Assembly (NCBI GenBank): GCA_000277445.1
Contig: AJWJ01000150.1
Span: 1 to 44,619 of the forward strand
Length of the DNA: 44,619 nt
Source: Polysphondylium violaceum
Taxonomy: Eukaryota > Evosea > Eumycetozoa > Dictyosteliales > Dictyosteliaceae
Direction: 5' to 3'
Part shown: positions 12,430 to 22,099 of the stretch, one piece after another
How positions within the stretch are numbered: the stretch's first letter is position 1
Layout: each line of letters opens with the position of its first letter
Notes under the pieces: generated by a model
Told to the model about the DNA's origin: nothing
Databases searched by the model: none
The model's input: only the letters and a program-made list of their open reading frames with translations
Position numbers and translations under genes: made by a program

Positions 12430-13131
12430 TTATGAAACTTGAAACTTTGTGTAGAGTAGTTGTAGTTGAATTTCATAGATTTCTTTAAACTTTTGAGAAA
12501 ATAAATCAAAGTGTTGTTGGATGGTCGATTGATTGTCGGTCCATTGGTGTTGGGATGCTATAAAACTAAAGACAATCTTGCCATTGCATGAATAGCCCAC
12601 GTCGATCATATAGGCGTCGTCAGTCTCGACCAGCTGTACAGGATAGTTGAATAACAGTGATAACTTTTCATCATCGATAACCAACCTAGTCGATACTCTT
12701 TTGTGACTGGCAGTGGTGGTAGTGTTTGAAGTTGGTAGTTTACATAAGATCTCTTGTTGGAGTAATGGGTAGTGAGGGGATAGAGTGTTGTATATGATAA
12801 TGCAGTTATTGAATATGGTATTTGGAGTTTCAATTTCATCCACCAACACCACATCCATATGAGCATACAACTGTAATAATCTACTTGATACAATAACATC
12901 TTTGATAAAACTTTGATTCAATGATATACTCGACAACTCTGAGATCATCATCATGGGTTTCAAATTTTCTGCAACAAACAAAATCTCTGCGAAAAACAAT
13001 AAATTCTCGATATTGTATCCCTTTTCCTGTATTTCTTTGATATGATCTGCATGTAACAACGTCCACCACTTTAACTCCAATCCCAGCAATTCATTAAAAC
13101 ATTCTTTCTTTTGCATCTCCATCATATACAC
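12430..13131 (-). CDS. Uncharacterised 233-residue protein
   Basis: A single exon opens with MYMMEMQKKECFNELLG; internal Met codons 3, 4 and 6 are alternative starts. The sequence has normal protein composition: helical N-terminal half (LELKWWTLLHADHIKEIQEK, NIENLLFFAEILFVAEN), a middle with LYAHMDVVLVDEIETPN, and a C-terminal part that looks like alternating strands and a helix (LFNYPVQLVETDDAYMIDVGY, GKIVFSFIAS, HFDLFSQKFKEIYEIQ). There is no signal peptide or membrane segment. I do not recognise the family. The C-terminal pattern resembles a small alpha/beta binding domain, but that is only an impression. It is divergent from RPF1 across 239 nt. Confidence 0.7.
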   Translation of the reverse strand: MYMMEMQKKECFNELLGLELKWWTLLHADHIKEIQEKGYNIENLLFFAEILFVAENLKPMMMISELSSISLNQSFIKDVIVSSRLLQLYAHMDVVLVDEIETPNTIFNNCIIIYNTLSPHYPLLQQEILCKLPTSNTTTTASHKRVSTRLVIDDEKLSLLFNYPVQLVETDDAYMIDVGYSCNGKIVFSFIASQHQWTDNQSTIQQHFDLFSQKFKEIYEIQLQLLYTKFQVS

Positions 13132-13370
13132 ATATATATATCTATTGATATCACTATCATATTAATTTAAAAAATTAATAAATCTGAAATTTGATCAAAT
13201 CAAATGAAAAAAAAATTTAAAAAAAAATCGTTCGTTTTTTTGCACTCCAATTTTTGTCGTTTTTTTTTTTTCTTTTTTTCGCAATATTCTTTTTTTCAAA
13301 TCAAACACAGATAGCACACAGACAGATATAGATATAGAGATATATATATATATAGATATAGATACACAAG
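13132..13370. promoter_or_regulatory. Divergent promoter region between the unknown gene and RPF1
   Basis: This 239-nt intergenic region holds long T tracts on the plus strand (13258-13300) and a GATATA-type repeat just before the RPF1 ATG. Both flanking genes start here and run outward, so it probably serves both. No specific element is recognised. Confidence 0.4.
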
Positions 13371-14392
13371 ATGAAACCAAAAGCACCAGTTGATAAAGAT
13401 GATATCTCTAAAGATGAATTGAAAATGAGAAGATCACCCAATGATATTAAATGTAAATCAAAGAGAATGGAATTGGTACAAAAACTACAAGCAGCAAAGA
13501 AAACAAGCAGAGAAAAGGCAAGAAAACAAAGAAAAAAGGAAAGAGAACTATTGGGCGAGGCAGCACCACCCAAACAAGTGCCTCGTACAATTGAATCTAT
13601 GAGAAGAGCAGATGAAACCATGGTTGATCTCAACGATGCAGAGTATGAAGATGAAATTCAAAAAGATGAGTTACAAAGTTACTTTGACGGTCGTCCACCC
13701 AAAGTATGTTTAACTACCAATCAAAAACCATCTAAAAATGCCATAGACTTTTCCAAAGTATTTGAAAAGATCCTTCCAGACGCCAAATTCTTTCATCGTC
13801 GTAAATATAATATAAAGGAGATTGTAGACTTTTGTAATAATAGAGATTATACAGATTTGGTTGTTATCAATGAAACCGAAGGTGTTATTAGTATGTATCA
13901 TTCGTAAATTAGTCGTTTGTGTCAATTGGCAACAACAATAATATCTAACACTCTCTATCAATAGATGAAATGATTATATCACATTTACCAAATGGACCAA
14001 CAGCTACATTTAGAATTACAAATATAACAATGCCAGAAGATATTCCAGGAGGAGGTGAAATGACAAAACACAAGGCAGAATTGATTGTCAATAATTTTAA
14101 TACACGTTTAGGTTTTACAGTTGGTAGAATGTTTGCATCACTATTCCCACAAGATCCAAATTTCAAAGGTCGTAGAGTATGTACATTACATAATCAACGT
14201 GATTTTATATTTTTTAGACAACACAGATACATGTTTGAGTCGATGGAGGATGCCAATCTTCAAGAACTTGGTCCAAGATTTACTCTAAAACTTAAAACCC
14301 TACAAAAAGGCTCCTTTGACACTAAAAATGGTGAATATATTCATATTCATAAACAAAATATGGATGTTGATAGAAAGAAATTTGTTTTATAA
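13371..14392 (+). CDS. rpf1: RPF1-like ribosome production factor (Brix domain)
   Basis: Exons 13371-13890 and 13965-14392 join in phase to 315 residues. The first 85 residues are strongly basic (KKTSREKARKQRKKERE), typical of nucleolar proteins. The Brix domain runs from about residue 104 (PPKVCLTTNQKPS) to about 300, with the RPF1 hallmarks KFFHRRKYNIKEI, MIISHLPNGPTATFRITN, ELIVNNFNTRLGFTVGRM and RVCTLHNQRDFIFFRQHRYMF. RPF1 acts in the nucleolus in pre-60S maturation and binds pre-27S rRNA. The length fits the family (about 300-350). The intron uses GTATGT and CAATAG. Confidence 0.93.
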
Positions 14393-15115
14393 TAAATATT
14401 ATACCAATATACTTTTATTTAAAAACCATCTATTTAATAAACATTTTATTAGAACAAGTGAATAGTCCTTTTAACGATGAGGATTATCTATGAAGATAAA
14501 GATAAATAACGTTCAACGATTACCACAGATCTTTACCTGGTAAATGGTATCCTTAAGAGTATGTAAAATCCATGGAAAGTGAACTCTCACAATCCTCATC
14601 GCGAAACAGAATATGCATATTGAAAGAGTGTATGTTTTAAAAAAAAAGTTCGGGCGAGTGAGTATTTGTGAAATTTCAAAAAAATAAACCTCTGTGAGAG
14701 ATATTAAAGTCAAACTTTAAGATTGTATAACATAAGGTGTATAGATAATATTTGTTGACACCATTTTTATTGATTTTTTTGAGGTCATTTATTTCAAAAA
14801 ATCATTTTCATATGTAAAGGGATAAAATACATGAATTCTACATTTAAATGTTTGTCAAAAATTTTTAAAAAGTGAGGTTGTTAGAGATATTTTTATAAAT
14901 ATCACTTCATTACGTTGAAAATTGATTTTTTTTTATTTTTTTTAATTTTATAAATTTTTATTTAAGAGGCCTCCCGCTTTTACACAAAACAAAAAATGTA
15001 TCACCCCTTCCCCACACAACACTCGTTCGAAATTCAAACTTAAAACTTTTTTCTTTTATTTATTTGATCAATTACTTTATTTATTTATTTCTTAAAAGGA
15101 CCACTCTAAAGAATA
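14393..15115. other. Gene-free region holding a candidate structured RNA
   Basis: Between RPF1 and the oxidoreductase there is no credible protein. Apart from the candidate RNA at 14475-14601, the sequence is A/T-rich with A and T runs and a short GC-rich patch near 14648-14660. The last 100 nt before the oxidoreductase contain C-rich patches and T-rich runs that probably form its promoter. Confidence 0.5.
14475..14601. ncRNA. Candidate structured RNA closed by an 11-bp perfect stem
   Basis: The 5' arm CGATGAGGATT (14475-14485) is exactly complementary to AATCCTCATCG (14591-14601). Inside, three further helices can be drawn: TTATCT/AGATAA with an ATGA loop right after the 5' arm, TACCA/TGGTA enclosing TTTA/TAAA, and AGAGT/ACTCT just before the 3' arm. 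Together they give a four-way cloverleaf-like fold of 127 nt. Base composition is clearly less A/T-rich than the flanks. No target-site duplication flanks it, so a small foldback transposon is less likely. The strand cannot be told from the fold. No known RNA family is recognised and no clear dictyostelid upstream ncRNA element was found. Confidence 0.45.
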
Positions 15116-16273
15116 ATGACAAGTTTTTGGGAAAAAGAGTCATTTTTAAATTATGATTATATTATTATTGGTAGTGGTATAGTTGGACTATCGACTGCTA
15201 TATCAATCAAGGAATCAAAGGGAGATGGTGCAAGTGTGTTGGTGATGGAAAGAGAGATCATACCAACAGGTGCAAGCACAAAGAATGCTGGCTTTGCTTG
15301 TATTGGTAGTTTGACAGAGATATTGGACGATTTAAAGACAATGTCGGAAAAGGAGGTGGTTGAACTAGTCAAAACTCGATTGGATGGTCTTAGATTACTC
15401 AGAAAACGTTTGGGTGACGACAATATAGGGTACAAAGAGAACGGAAGCTATGAGTTGATTTCAAAGGACCAACCATACAAAGAGTTGGCTAATAAGGTCG
15501 ATGAAATCAATGCATTGCTCTATCCGGTGCTCGAGTGCAACGCCTTCACCATCTGTCCTCAGGAAGAGATTGACAGACGTCAGTTTGACAGAGACCACAT
15601 CAAACTCATTATTAAAAACAACTTGGAGGGTGAGATTCATACAGGCAAGATGATGAAATCCTATCTTGCCCTCGCCAACAAAATGGGAGTAGAGATCAAG
15701 AACGGATGTGATGTGTCATCATTCAAAGACTATAATACCCACGTAGAGATTGAAATCCAAAACAAAGCCGCTGGAAAACAACTGTTTACCTGTCAAAAGT
15801 TGGCCATTTGCACAAACGCTTTTACAAAGAGTTTGGTGCCAGACATTGAGGATCTCGTTCCTGGCAGAGGACAAGTATGTATCACAGAGCCTATTCCCGA
15901 TCTCCCATTCAAAGGTGTACACCATTTCGACGAGGGTTACTATTATTTCAGAGAAACAGAGGGTCGTATTTTATTTGGTGGTGGCAGAAACATGGATTTC
16001 AAGGGAGAGGAAACTACAGAGTTTGAATTCAATGAAAAGATTCAAAATCAATTGGTTCACTTGTTGAAAACCGTTATCATTCCAAATCGTCCATTCACCA
16101 TCGCCTCCAAATGGACTGGAATCATGGCATTTGGTTCAACAAAAAAACCAATCATTAAAAACTATTCAAAAAATGTTGTCCTTGGTGTGAGAATGGGTGG
16201 AATGGGTGTTGCCATTGGATCGTTGGTTGGCCAAAAAGTTAGAAATCTTTTATTATTAAATTCAAATTTATAA
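15116..16273 (+). CDS. FAD-dependent oxidoreductase, DAO (amine/amino-acid oxidase) family
   Basis: A single exon of 385 residues. The N-terminus carries the dinucleotide-binding motif GSGIVG at residues 19-24, in YDYIIIGSGIVGLSTAISI, followed by the acidic end of strand 2 (VLVMERE) and the substrate-loop STKNAGFACIGSLTE typical of DAO-family flavoproteins. The C-terminus has GYYYFRETEGRILFGGGR and a glycine-rich MGGMGVAIGSLVG. Such enzymes oxidise C-N bonds of amino acids or polyamines with FAD; the substrate here cannot be assigned. No organelle signal is obvious and no peroxisomal C-terminal tripeptide is seen (it ends SNL). The NAGFACIGS loop is more familiar from bacterial, especially Bacteroidetes, enzymes, and there are no introns, so bacterial origin is possible. 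It converges with the DUF3430 gene, 105 nt between stops. Confidence 0.82.
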   Translation: MTSFWEKESFLNYDYIIIGSGIVGLSTAISIKESKGDGASVLVMEREIIPTGASTKNAGFACIGSLTEILDDLKTMSEKEVVELVKTRLDGLRLLRKRLGDDNIGYKENGSYELISKDQPYKELANKVDEINALLYPVLECNAFTICPQEEIDRRQFDRDHIKLIIKNNLEGEIHTGKMMKSYLALANKMGVEIKNGCDVSSFKDYNTHVEIEIQNKAAGKQLFTCQKLAICTNAFTKSLVPDIEDLVPGRGQVCITEPIPDLPFKGVHHFDEGYYYFRETEGRILFGGGRNMDFKGEETTEFEFNEKIQNQLVHLLKTVIIPNRPFTIASKWTGIMAFGSTKKPIIKNYSKNVVLGVRMGGMGVAIGSLVGQKVRNLLLLNSNL

Positions 16274-16378
16274 ATTATTATTATTCCTAGTTATTCAACC
16301 AATCAATCAATTATTTATTATATACATAATTTTAATTAAAAATAAAATTTATTATCGTTTGTAGATTTAAACAAAAAC

Positions 16379-18109
16379 TTAAAAGACATTGATTTTACGT
16401 GATTCTTTATAGTTGAATTTAACATCTTCCATACCACCAGAGGTGTATCCGCCAGTAGTTTGACCGGTGGTTTGACCGGTGGTTTGGCCAGTGGTTTGAC
16501 CGGTGCTGTCACCAGTTTGACCGGTGGTTTGACCAGAGGTTTGACCAGAGGTTTGACCAGAAGTTTGACCAGAAGTTTGACCAGAAGTTTGACCGGTGGT
16601 TTGGGAACCAGAGGTAGTGAAACCGGTGGTTTGGGAGCCAGAGGTTTGACCGGTGGTTTGGGAACCAGAAGTTTGGGAACCAGTTTGGGAACCAGTTTGA
16701 GAACCAGATTGGGAACCAGTTTGGGAACCAGAAGTTTGGGAACCAGAGGTTTGGGAACCAGAGGTTTGAGAACCAGAGTGAGTGGATGAAGAGTGACCTC
16801 CAGCACCACCAGCGCTTCCACCAGCAGAGTGACCACCAGCAGAGTGACCGCCAGCAGAGTGACCACCAGTAGTAGAGTGTGGACCAGTAGTGGCGGCGTG
16901 AGTGGATGAAGCTGGGCCAGAGGAGGCTGGACCAGAAGAGGATGGACCAGAAGTGGCAGCGTGGGTGGTTGAAGCTGGACCAGATGTGGCAGTGTGAGTA
17001 GTAGAGGCTGGACCAGAAGTGGCTGGACCAGAAGTAGCTGGACCAGTGGTGGTGGCAGCATGGGTAGTGCTACCGCCAGTGGTGGTTGTTGGGGTTGGTT
17101 TTGGGAAAGCAACATAGAGAGACATGCTGCCAAAAACGTTGAATAATGGTTTGGTAGCATTGTAAACAGCAACAGAGGTATAGGTGGTGCCTTTGGTGAG
17201 GGCAACAACTTGATTGCATGGTGACATGGTGTAGAGGAGACCGTTGACATAGGTTGGAGTGGATTTACAAATAATACCACCAGTGGCATTGTTTAAAAGA
17301 GAGACACTGATAACACCTTGAGAAGCAGAGGTCATGAATGAGACAGCATTGACGTTTTGAGTCCAAACAATGTTGTTGGCTTGGGAGAATGTACCACCGT
17401 TGGCAGTGACATTGAATGGTTTGAGGTTTGGTGTGGCAGAGACAGCAGTCTTGGTGACTGGGGTACCATTGGAACCAGCGTTGTATTTGATAAAATATTG
17501 AATTGAAACATTACGGGCGTCTGGGTTGGTAGTCATAAATGAAGCACTCAAACTAAGAGTTGAACCTTCAGCAACTGCCAAAGTATATGGAGATGGTAAA
17601 ACAAATGGTTCAAAAATGTTTGAAAGAGTAAAGGTGACTAATTTCTTGGCAGTTGGGGCAGTAATGTCGATTTCAACTGATAAAACTTTGATAGAGTCTC
17701 TTAAAAATGGTTTAGAGGTAGAGTCATTGATAAACATAACTTGCATGGCAACAATATCAATGGCACCAGTTGGAATTGGAATTGGTGAAAATGTTTTGGT
17801 GGTGACAGTTTTACTTGTCTTGGTTGGTCCTAATGGAAGAGTTGCATTAAATAATTCGGCATTCTATTATTATTATTATTATTATTTTATATTAATATAA
17901 TTATTCAATTTAGTAATAATTGTAATTGTATGAAAACCTTGTTTTTTGATCATTCTCCTCATCCTCAAATAAATATCTGTATCTGTCACAATTTAATGAA
18001 ATTTTTGAGACGACTCGTGTGTGAATTTTTGGGAAAAAAAAAATTGTGGAAAACTTACAGCGGCAACTAATAAAATTGCTAATAAGAGTAAAGTGGAAAA
18101 AACTCTCAT
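16379..18109 (-). CDS. Secreted DUF3430/CfaA-like protein with Thr/Ser/Gly/Gln repeat tail
   Basis: Exons 18109-18059 and 17863-16379 join in phase to 511 residues. Exon 1 is exactly 17 codons and encodes a signal peptide ([17 protein letters not shown]), so the intron (GTAAGT...ATAG) separates it from the mature protein. The mature part begins [20 protein letters not shown] and runs about 250 residues with the [32 protein letters not shown] and LYVAFPKP pattern I associate with the dictyostelid DUF3430 (CfaA_B_C) family, which includes GmsA. The tail is low complexity: Ala/Thr/Ser/Gly/Pro, then a GGHSA run, then SGSQT and TSGQ repeats, probably heavily O-glycosylated. The end ([19 protein letters not shown]) is not hydrophobic, so no GPI anchor is expected. 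Likely cell-surface or extracellular matrix; function unknown. Confidence 0.85.
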
Positions 18110-18642
18110 TTTTTGGGGTTTTTTATATAAATAATTATTTATATAATGTTAGATAGAATAAATAAAGATTAATAAAAAAGATATTTTTCTGTGTTTAGGG
18201 CAGCAAAAAAAGTTTTTCGAATGATGGAGACCTAAAAAAATAAAAATTAAAAAAAAATTTTTAAAAAAAAAAAAAACCAAATTTTTTCGGCCTGAGGATG
18301 AAAAATAAAAAAAAAAATCTTCATATCCCTACCCTATTGAAATTTCTGAAACGGTTTCAGTGCGAGGGGAGATTCAGATCCTATAATTTTTTTTACCCAG
18401 AGTTAAAATTTTCTGTTTAAATAAAAAAATTTACAATACCTTTTCTCCAAAAGTCACAAAGAAATTGATGATCTTTATTTCCAAAAGGTATCGGAGTAGA
18501 TATTTTAAAAAAAATCAAATATCCCATTTTTTTCTCATAAAAGAGGGCGGGTCTATTTTTAATTTATTATATATATATAGATATATATTATTACTATTTA
18601 TTTCTTAATAATAAAAAACTTAATTAAAATTATTAATCATTT
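18110..18642. other. Gene-free region between XPO2 and the DUF3430 gene
   Basis: This is 533 nt of A/T homopolymers that includes the promoter side of the DUF3430 gene and the 3' side of XPO2. It holds an inverted repeat CTGAAAC-G-GTTTCAG at 18346-18360 in a less A/T-rich patch. No gene is seen. Confidence 0.6.
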
Positions 18643-21600
18643 TTAAATTGAAACGTTGGCTTGTTGGGCTAGGGATTTTATAGTTGAATTTGAATCAAAA
18701 TAAGATTTTGGATCGATTTGAGGGAAGGGATCACTATCTTGTTTTTTAGAGAATTGTAATTGAGAAAAGGTTGGAGTGTAGCCTTCAACATTTTCGTTTT
18801 TGTCGATATAGAGTTCATCGTCGGCGTGGGCAGATTCAGTTTCTTTGCCTTTGAAAATATTTAATTGGGCTTCGCAGAGAGCTACCCAGACGTCTTTGGC
18901 GGCGGCAAAGAGCTCGGCGTTGGACAAAAGGTTGGTGATGGCAATAGAGATGATCTTTTTCTCAATTTTACCCTTGATTTCAGTGGTGGTTGGAATAAAG
19001 AGTTTTTTAAGAATCACTTCCCAAAGATCGGGACGAACGGTTTTGGTGATTTGACAGACTTGTTCAACGCCAACTTTGATGATGAACAAAGAGTAGAAAA
19101 TAATAAAGCAACGGACAACTTTTGAAGTCTTTTGCTTTGAGATTCTTTCGAGGATGATTTGAAGAACTCTGACAATGTATTGCTTATAGGTGTCGAGTGG
19201 GAGATTTTCTACGATGGCCTCTAATAAATAGAAACCCTCGTGATCGTTGGCTGGTGAAGACAAGAGGTTTTGAAAGATACCGAGGATTGGTTCCAAGTGT
19301 TTGTTGGCCACCAAAGACATGGCATCCTTTTTAAAGTAGGCTTGGAAAAGACGAACGAGTGGAGGGATGTTTGAATGTCTCTTCCAGAGGTTTGGATGGC
19401 AAATGATTGGCACCATGCTACGGTAGGGGTCCATGAATTCGGGTGGAGAGTTTTCAACGAGAATGGCCAACAATTGGAAGTTGTATGGAGAGAAATCGAC
19501 AACATCCTTTTGGAGAATGTATTCAATCATTGGAATGACAATGTGGATCACTTCGGGAATGTTGGCATAGGATTTGAGCATGGAACCAACGACTTCAAAA
19601 CAGTAGTGATTAAAAGTTTGGTTAAGTGGATTCTTGGCCTCCTCTAAAAGGATATTGACAAACTTTTGCAAGAGTTGAGTGGTGGTGACCAAATCAATTT
19701 TGCCCAAGGTCATCAAAACGATACGGACAATGGTACGCATGGCACGCTCATTTTGTTTGGAACATGGAAAGTTAAAGACATTGACAAGAGGCAAAAGGAG
19801 TCCAGAGAGATGGCTAGAGACAAAGTCTGGAGAGATACGAGCAACACCATTGTCTTTGACAGTCAAGAGACGGTCGATGCAAGTGGCGGCATAGGTGTGA
19901 ATGATATAGTCGGGTGATTCCAAACATGGGAGAATGTGTTGGAGGAGTCTAGTGTACTCTTGGGCGGGGATCTGGGTTCTAAAGATACTGATAAACTTGA
20001 GACAGTCGGCTCTGAGAATGGGTTGGCATTGGGGATTCAAGAGTTCGGGTTCAATTTGTGATTTGTAGAAATCCATAATGGGCACCAATTGATTGGCACT
20101 TTGGTTCTCTGCTCTGACAGCCAAGGCAGTGACCAAAAAGATGGCAGAGTCTTTGGCCATCCAGTATTCGGCGGGGTTTGATTGATGTTGTTGTAAAAGT
20201 TTTTGAATATCAGCCATCAATAAACGAGTGATGACAGATTCAAAATATTTTCTCAAACCTCTAACCAAATCAATACTGGCTCTACGTCTGGTATCACTGT
20301 CACTACCTTCAATATCCTTACGCATATATTCAACTGGATTATCTTCATAGAGTTCAATATCACCCTCTCTTAGTTGAATGTTTGGTAATACAATTGATGA
20401 GCAAATTTGTCTAAGTATATCTTCTGAATTGAATAAATCATGTTTGATACTCATACTAACTGTACTAAGGAATTTAACACTTGAATAAATAAACTAAGTG
20501 TATATTTATGTATTAATATTACTCCTACTACTACTATTAAATCTACTACAATACATACATGATCGTTTCTAGGTTCACTGTTTGTCTTTGATAATAAACC
20601 CCAAACATCTTGAACAAATGATTGAAGATGATTTTGGAATTCTTCATCATATTTTTGTGTATAAAGATTAATGATATCACAAATAACTGTATGAATATTA
20701 TTTAAAAGTGATGGTTCTTCTTCACTCTATTATAATTATTACTATTAATATTAAAAGGTATTGATATTGTTATTTTAAAATATATAATTATTTACCTTTG
20801 ATTGAACAATGGATGGAGTTTGAATATTAAGTTGAAGATAACGATGGAATTCAGTGGTGAATTTTTCAAGATTATCTTCAAAGAATTCAGGTAAATCAAC
20901 ACAACTCATAGAATGGAAAATTTCCAATAAATAATGAATACTGGTAAATAATATAAATAATTCTTTTTCATTTTGAGCTGCTACATTGATTTGTTGTCCT
21001 GTTTTCTAAATATATAAATATTAATAAGAGTTGTTGCTTTTAAAATTAAATAATAATAATAATAATAATAATAATTAATAATGACATACAATAAATAAAT
21101 TTAAAAATGGTTCAGGTAAGATTGTTAAAATATATTGCAACTCTTTTAATACTTCTTGAGAGTTTGAAGAGTTTCTGTATTTCTTCAAGATAGAGTGCAT
21201 AATCTTTAAAATGGGTGGTAGTTTTTGGAAATCAACATTTGGATCACTCATCACTTGTACCAATTCTGGTAAAAGATTTGGCCAATTCTGTGGGAAATCA
21301 ATGTCACCTATAATTGTCATGGCTGCTAATAATTGATTCTGAACTAATGGATTGTTGGTTTGTGCTAAAATTACATTTACAATTACCTCTTTAACAGAGT
21401 TTTTATCTTGAATTGGAATTGGATTCTCTGTGTCATCTGTCTGTATAATATTGTTGTTGTGATGTTGATGATGATGATGGATGATGAGTATATATGGAAT
21501 ATAGGAGCGAGATATTATTATTACTTATGATCATACTTCTAACCAACTTTCTTTAGCCACATTTTTAAAACAAATGGCAGCCATTTGTTTAACGACCAAG

Positions 21601-21767
21601 TCTACAGATGGAATGTCCAACATTTTCAAAAGAACCATTAAAAAACCTGGTGTCTTTGATATGTTTTTAATCTCATTTGTAGCCTCTTCTCTAATCGATT
21701 GTGTTGGGTTATTAGAGTTTGTAAAACAAATAACTAATTTATTTAAAACTTGTTCTGTTAATTCCAT
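18643..21767 (-). CDS. xpo2: Exportin-2 (CSE1/CAS), importin-alpha export receptor
   Basis: Exons 21767-21537, 21440-21090, 21005-20796, 20726-20559 and 20493-18643 all join at phase 0 to 936 residues, near the usual 960-970. The N-terminus (MELTEQVLNKLVICFTN, REEATNEIKNISKTPGF) is the importin-beta N-terminal HEAT region. DFPQNWPNLLPELV, MSCVDLPEFFEDNLEKF, then PNIQLREGDIELYEDNPVEYMRKDIEGSDSDTRRRAS are CSE1 hallmarks. CSE1 returns importin-alpha from nucleus to cytoplasm with RanGTP. All four introns fall in the first 40% of the protein, and the last 1.85 kb are intron-free. The promoter side (right) carries a GC-rich 16-bp palindrome at 22011-22026. Confidence 0.95.
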
Positions 21768-22099
21768 GTGTATCTGTATATATATAATTCTACAAAGATA
21801 TTGTAGTTTAAAGTATTGTTGTTGTTATTTGATGAATGGTGGTCGGTGTATTCTGTAAATATAGACCAGTCGACGATAATCTCCTCCTCTTCTTCAATCA
21901 GAAGTGCGCACTTTGAAAACTTCAACAAATGAAAAAAAAAAATTCGAAAAAAACACACACCTTTTTTGCGCGCAGTTGATGTTTTTTTTTTCTTTTTTCA
22001 AATTTTGAATTTGAGGCGCGCCTCAACGACAAAAAGGGCTAAATGACGACAACGTTACTTTTTTGAATAGGGAATGAAAGAGATACATGTGTGTTTATT
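21768..22099. other. XPO2 upstream region with GC-rich elements
   Basis: 332 nt between the EXO84 stop and the XPO2 start on the minus strand. It holds a GCGCGC element at 21968-21973, T runs, and a perfect 16-bp palindrome at 22011-22026. It probably serves as the XPO2 promoter and the EXO84 3' end. Confidence 0.5.
22011..22026. promoter_or_regulatory. Perfect 16-bp palindrome TTGAGGCGCGCCTCAA
   Basis: The sequence equals its own reverse complement over 16 bases and is GC-rich in otherwise A/T-rich DNA. It lies about 245 nt upstream of the XPO2 ATG. A dimeric transcription-factor site is the natural guess; no factor is known to me. Confidence 0.5.

Noticed and set aside
14475-14601. Small foldback transposon as explanation of the 11-bp inverted repeat
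   Set aside because: No target-site duplication flanks it and three internal helices are present; not excluded if more copies exist in the genome.
14513-14713. 66-codon minus-strand ORF over the candidate RNA
   Set aside because: Hydrophobic, no relative, and the underlying sequence is better explained by its inverted repeats.
15020-15035. GTTCGAAATTC as a tRNA T-loop
   Set aside because: No acceptor stem, D arm or anticodon arm can be drawn around it.
16336-17289. 317-codon minus-strand ORF rich in Leu/Pro/Val
   Set aside because: It is the out-of-frame shadow of the repeat tail of the DUF3430-like gene, whose own frame has a signal peptide and conserved domain.
18346-18360. Inverted repeat CTGAAAC-G-GTTTCAG as an RNA hairpin
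   Set aside because: A one-base loop cannot form; at most a protein-binding site, with no other support.
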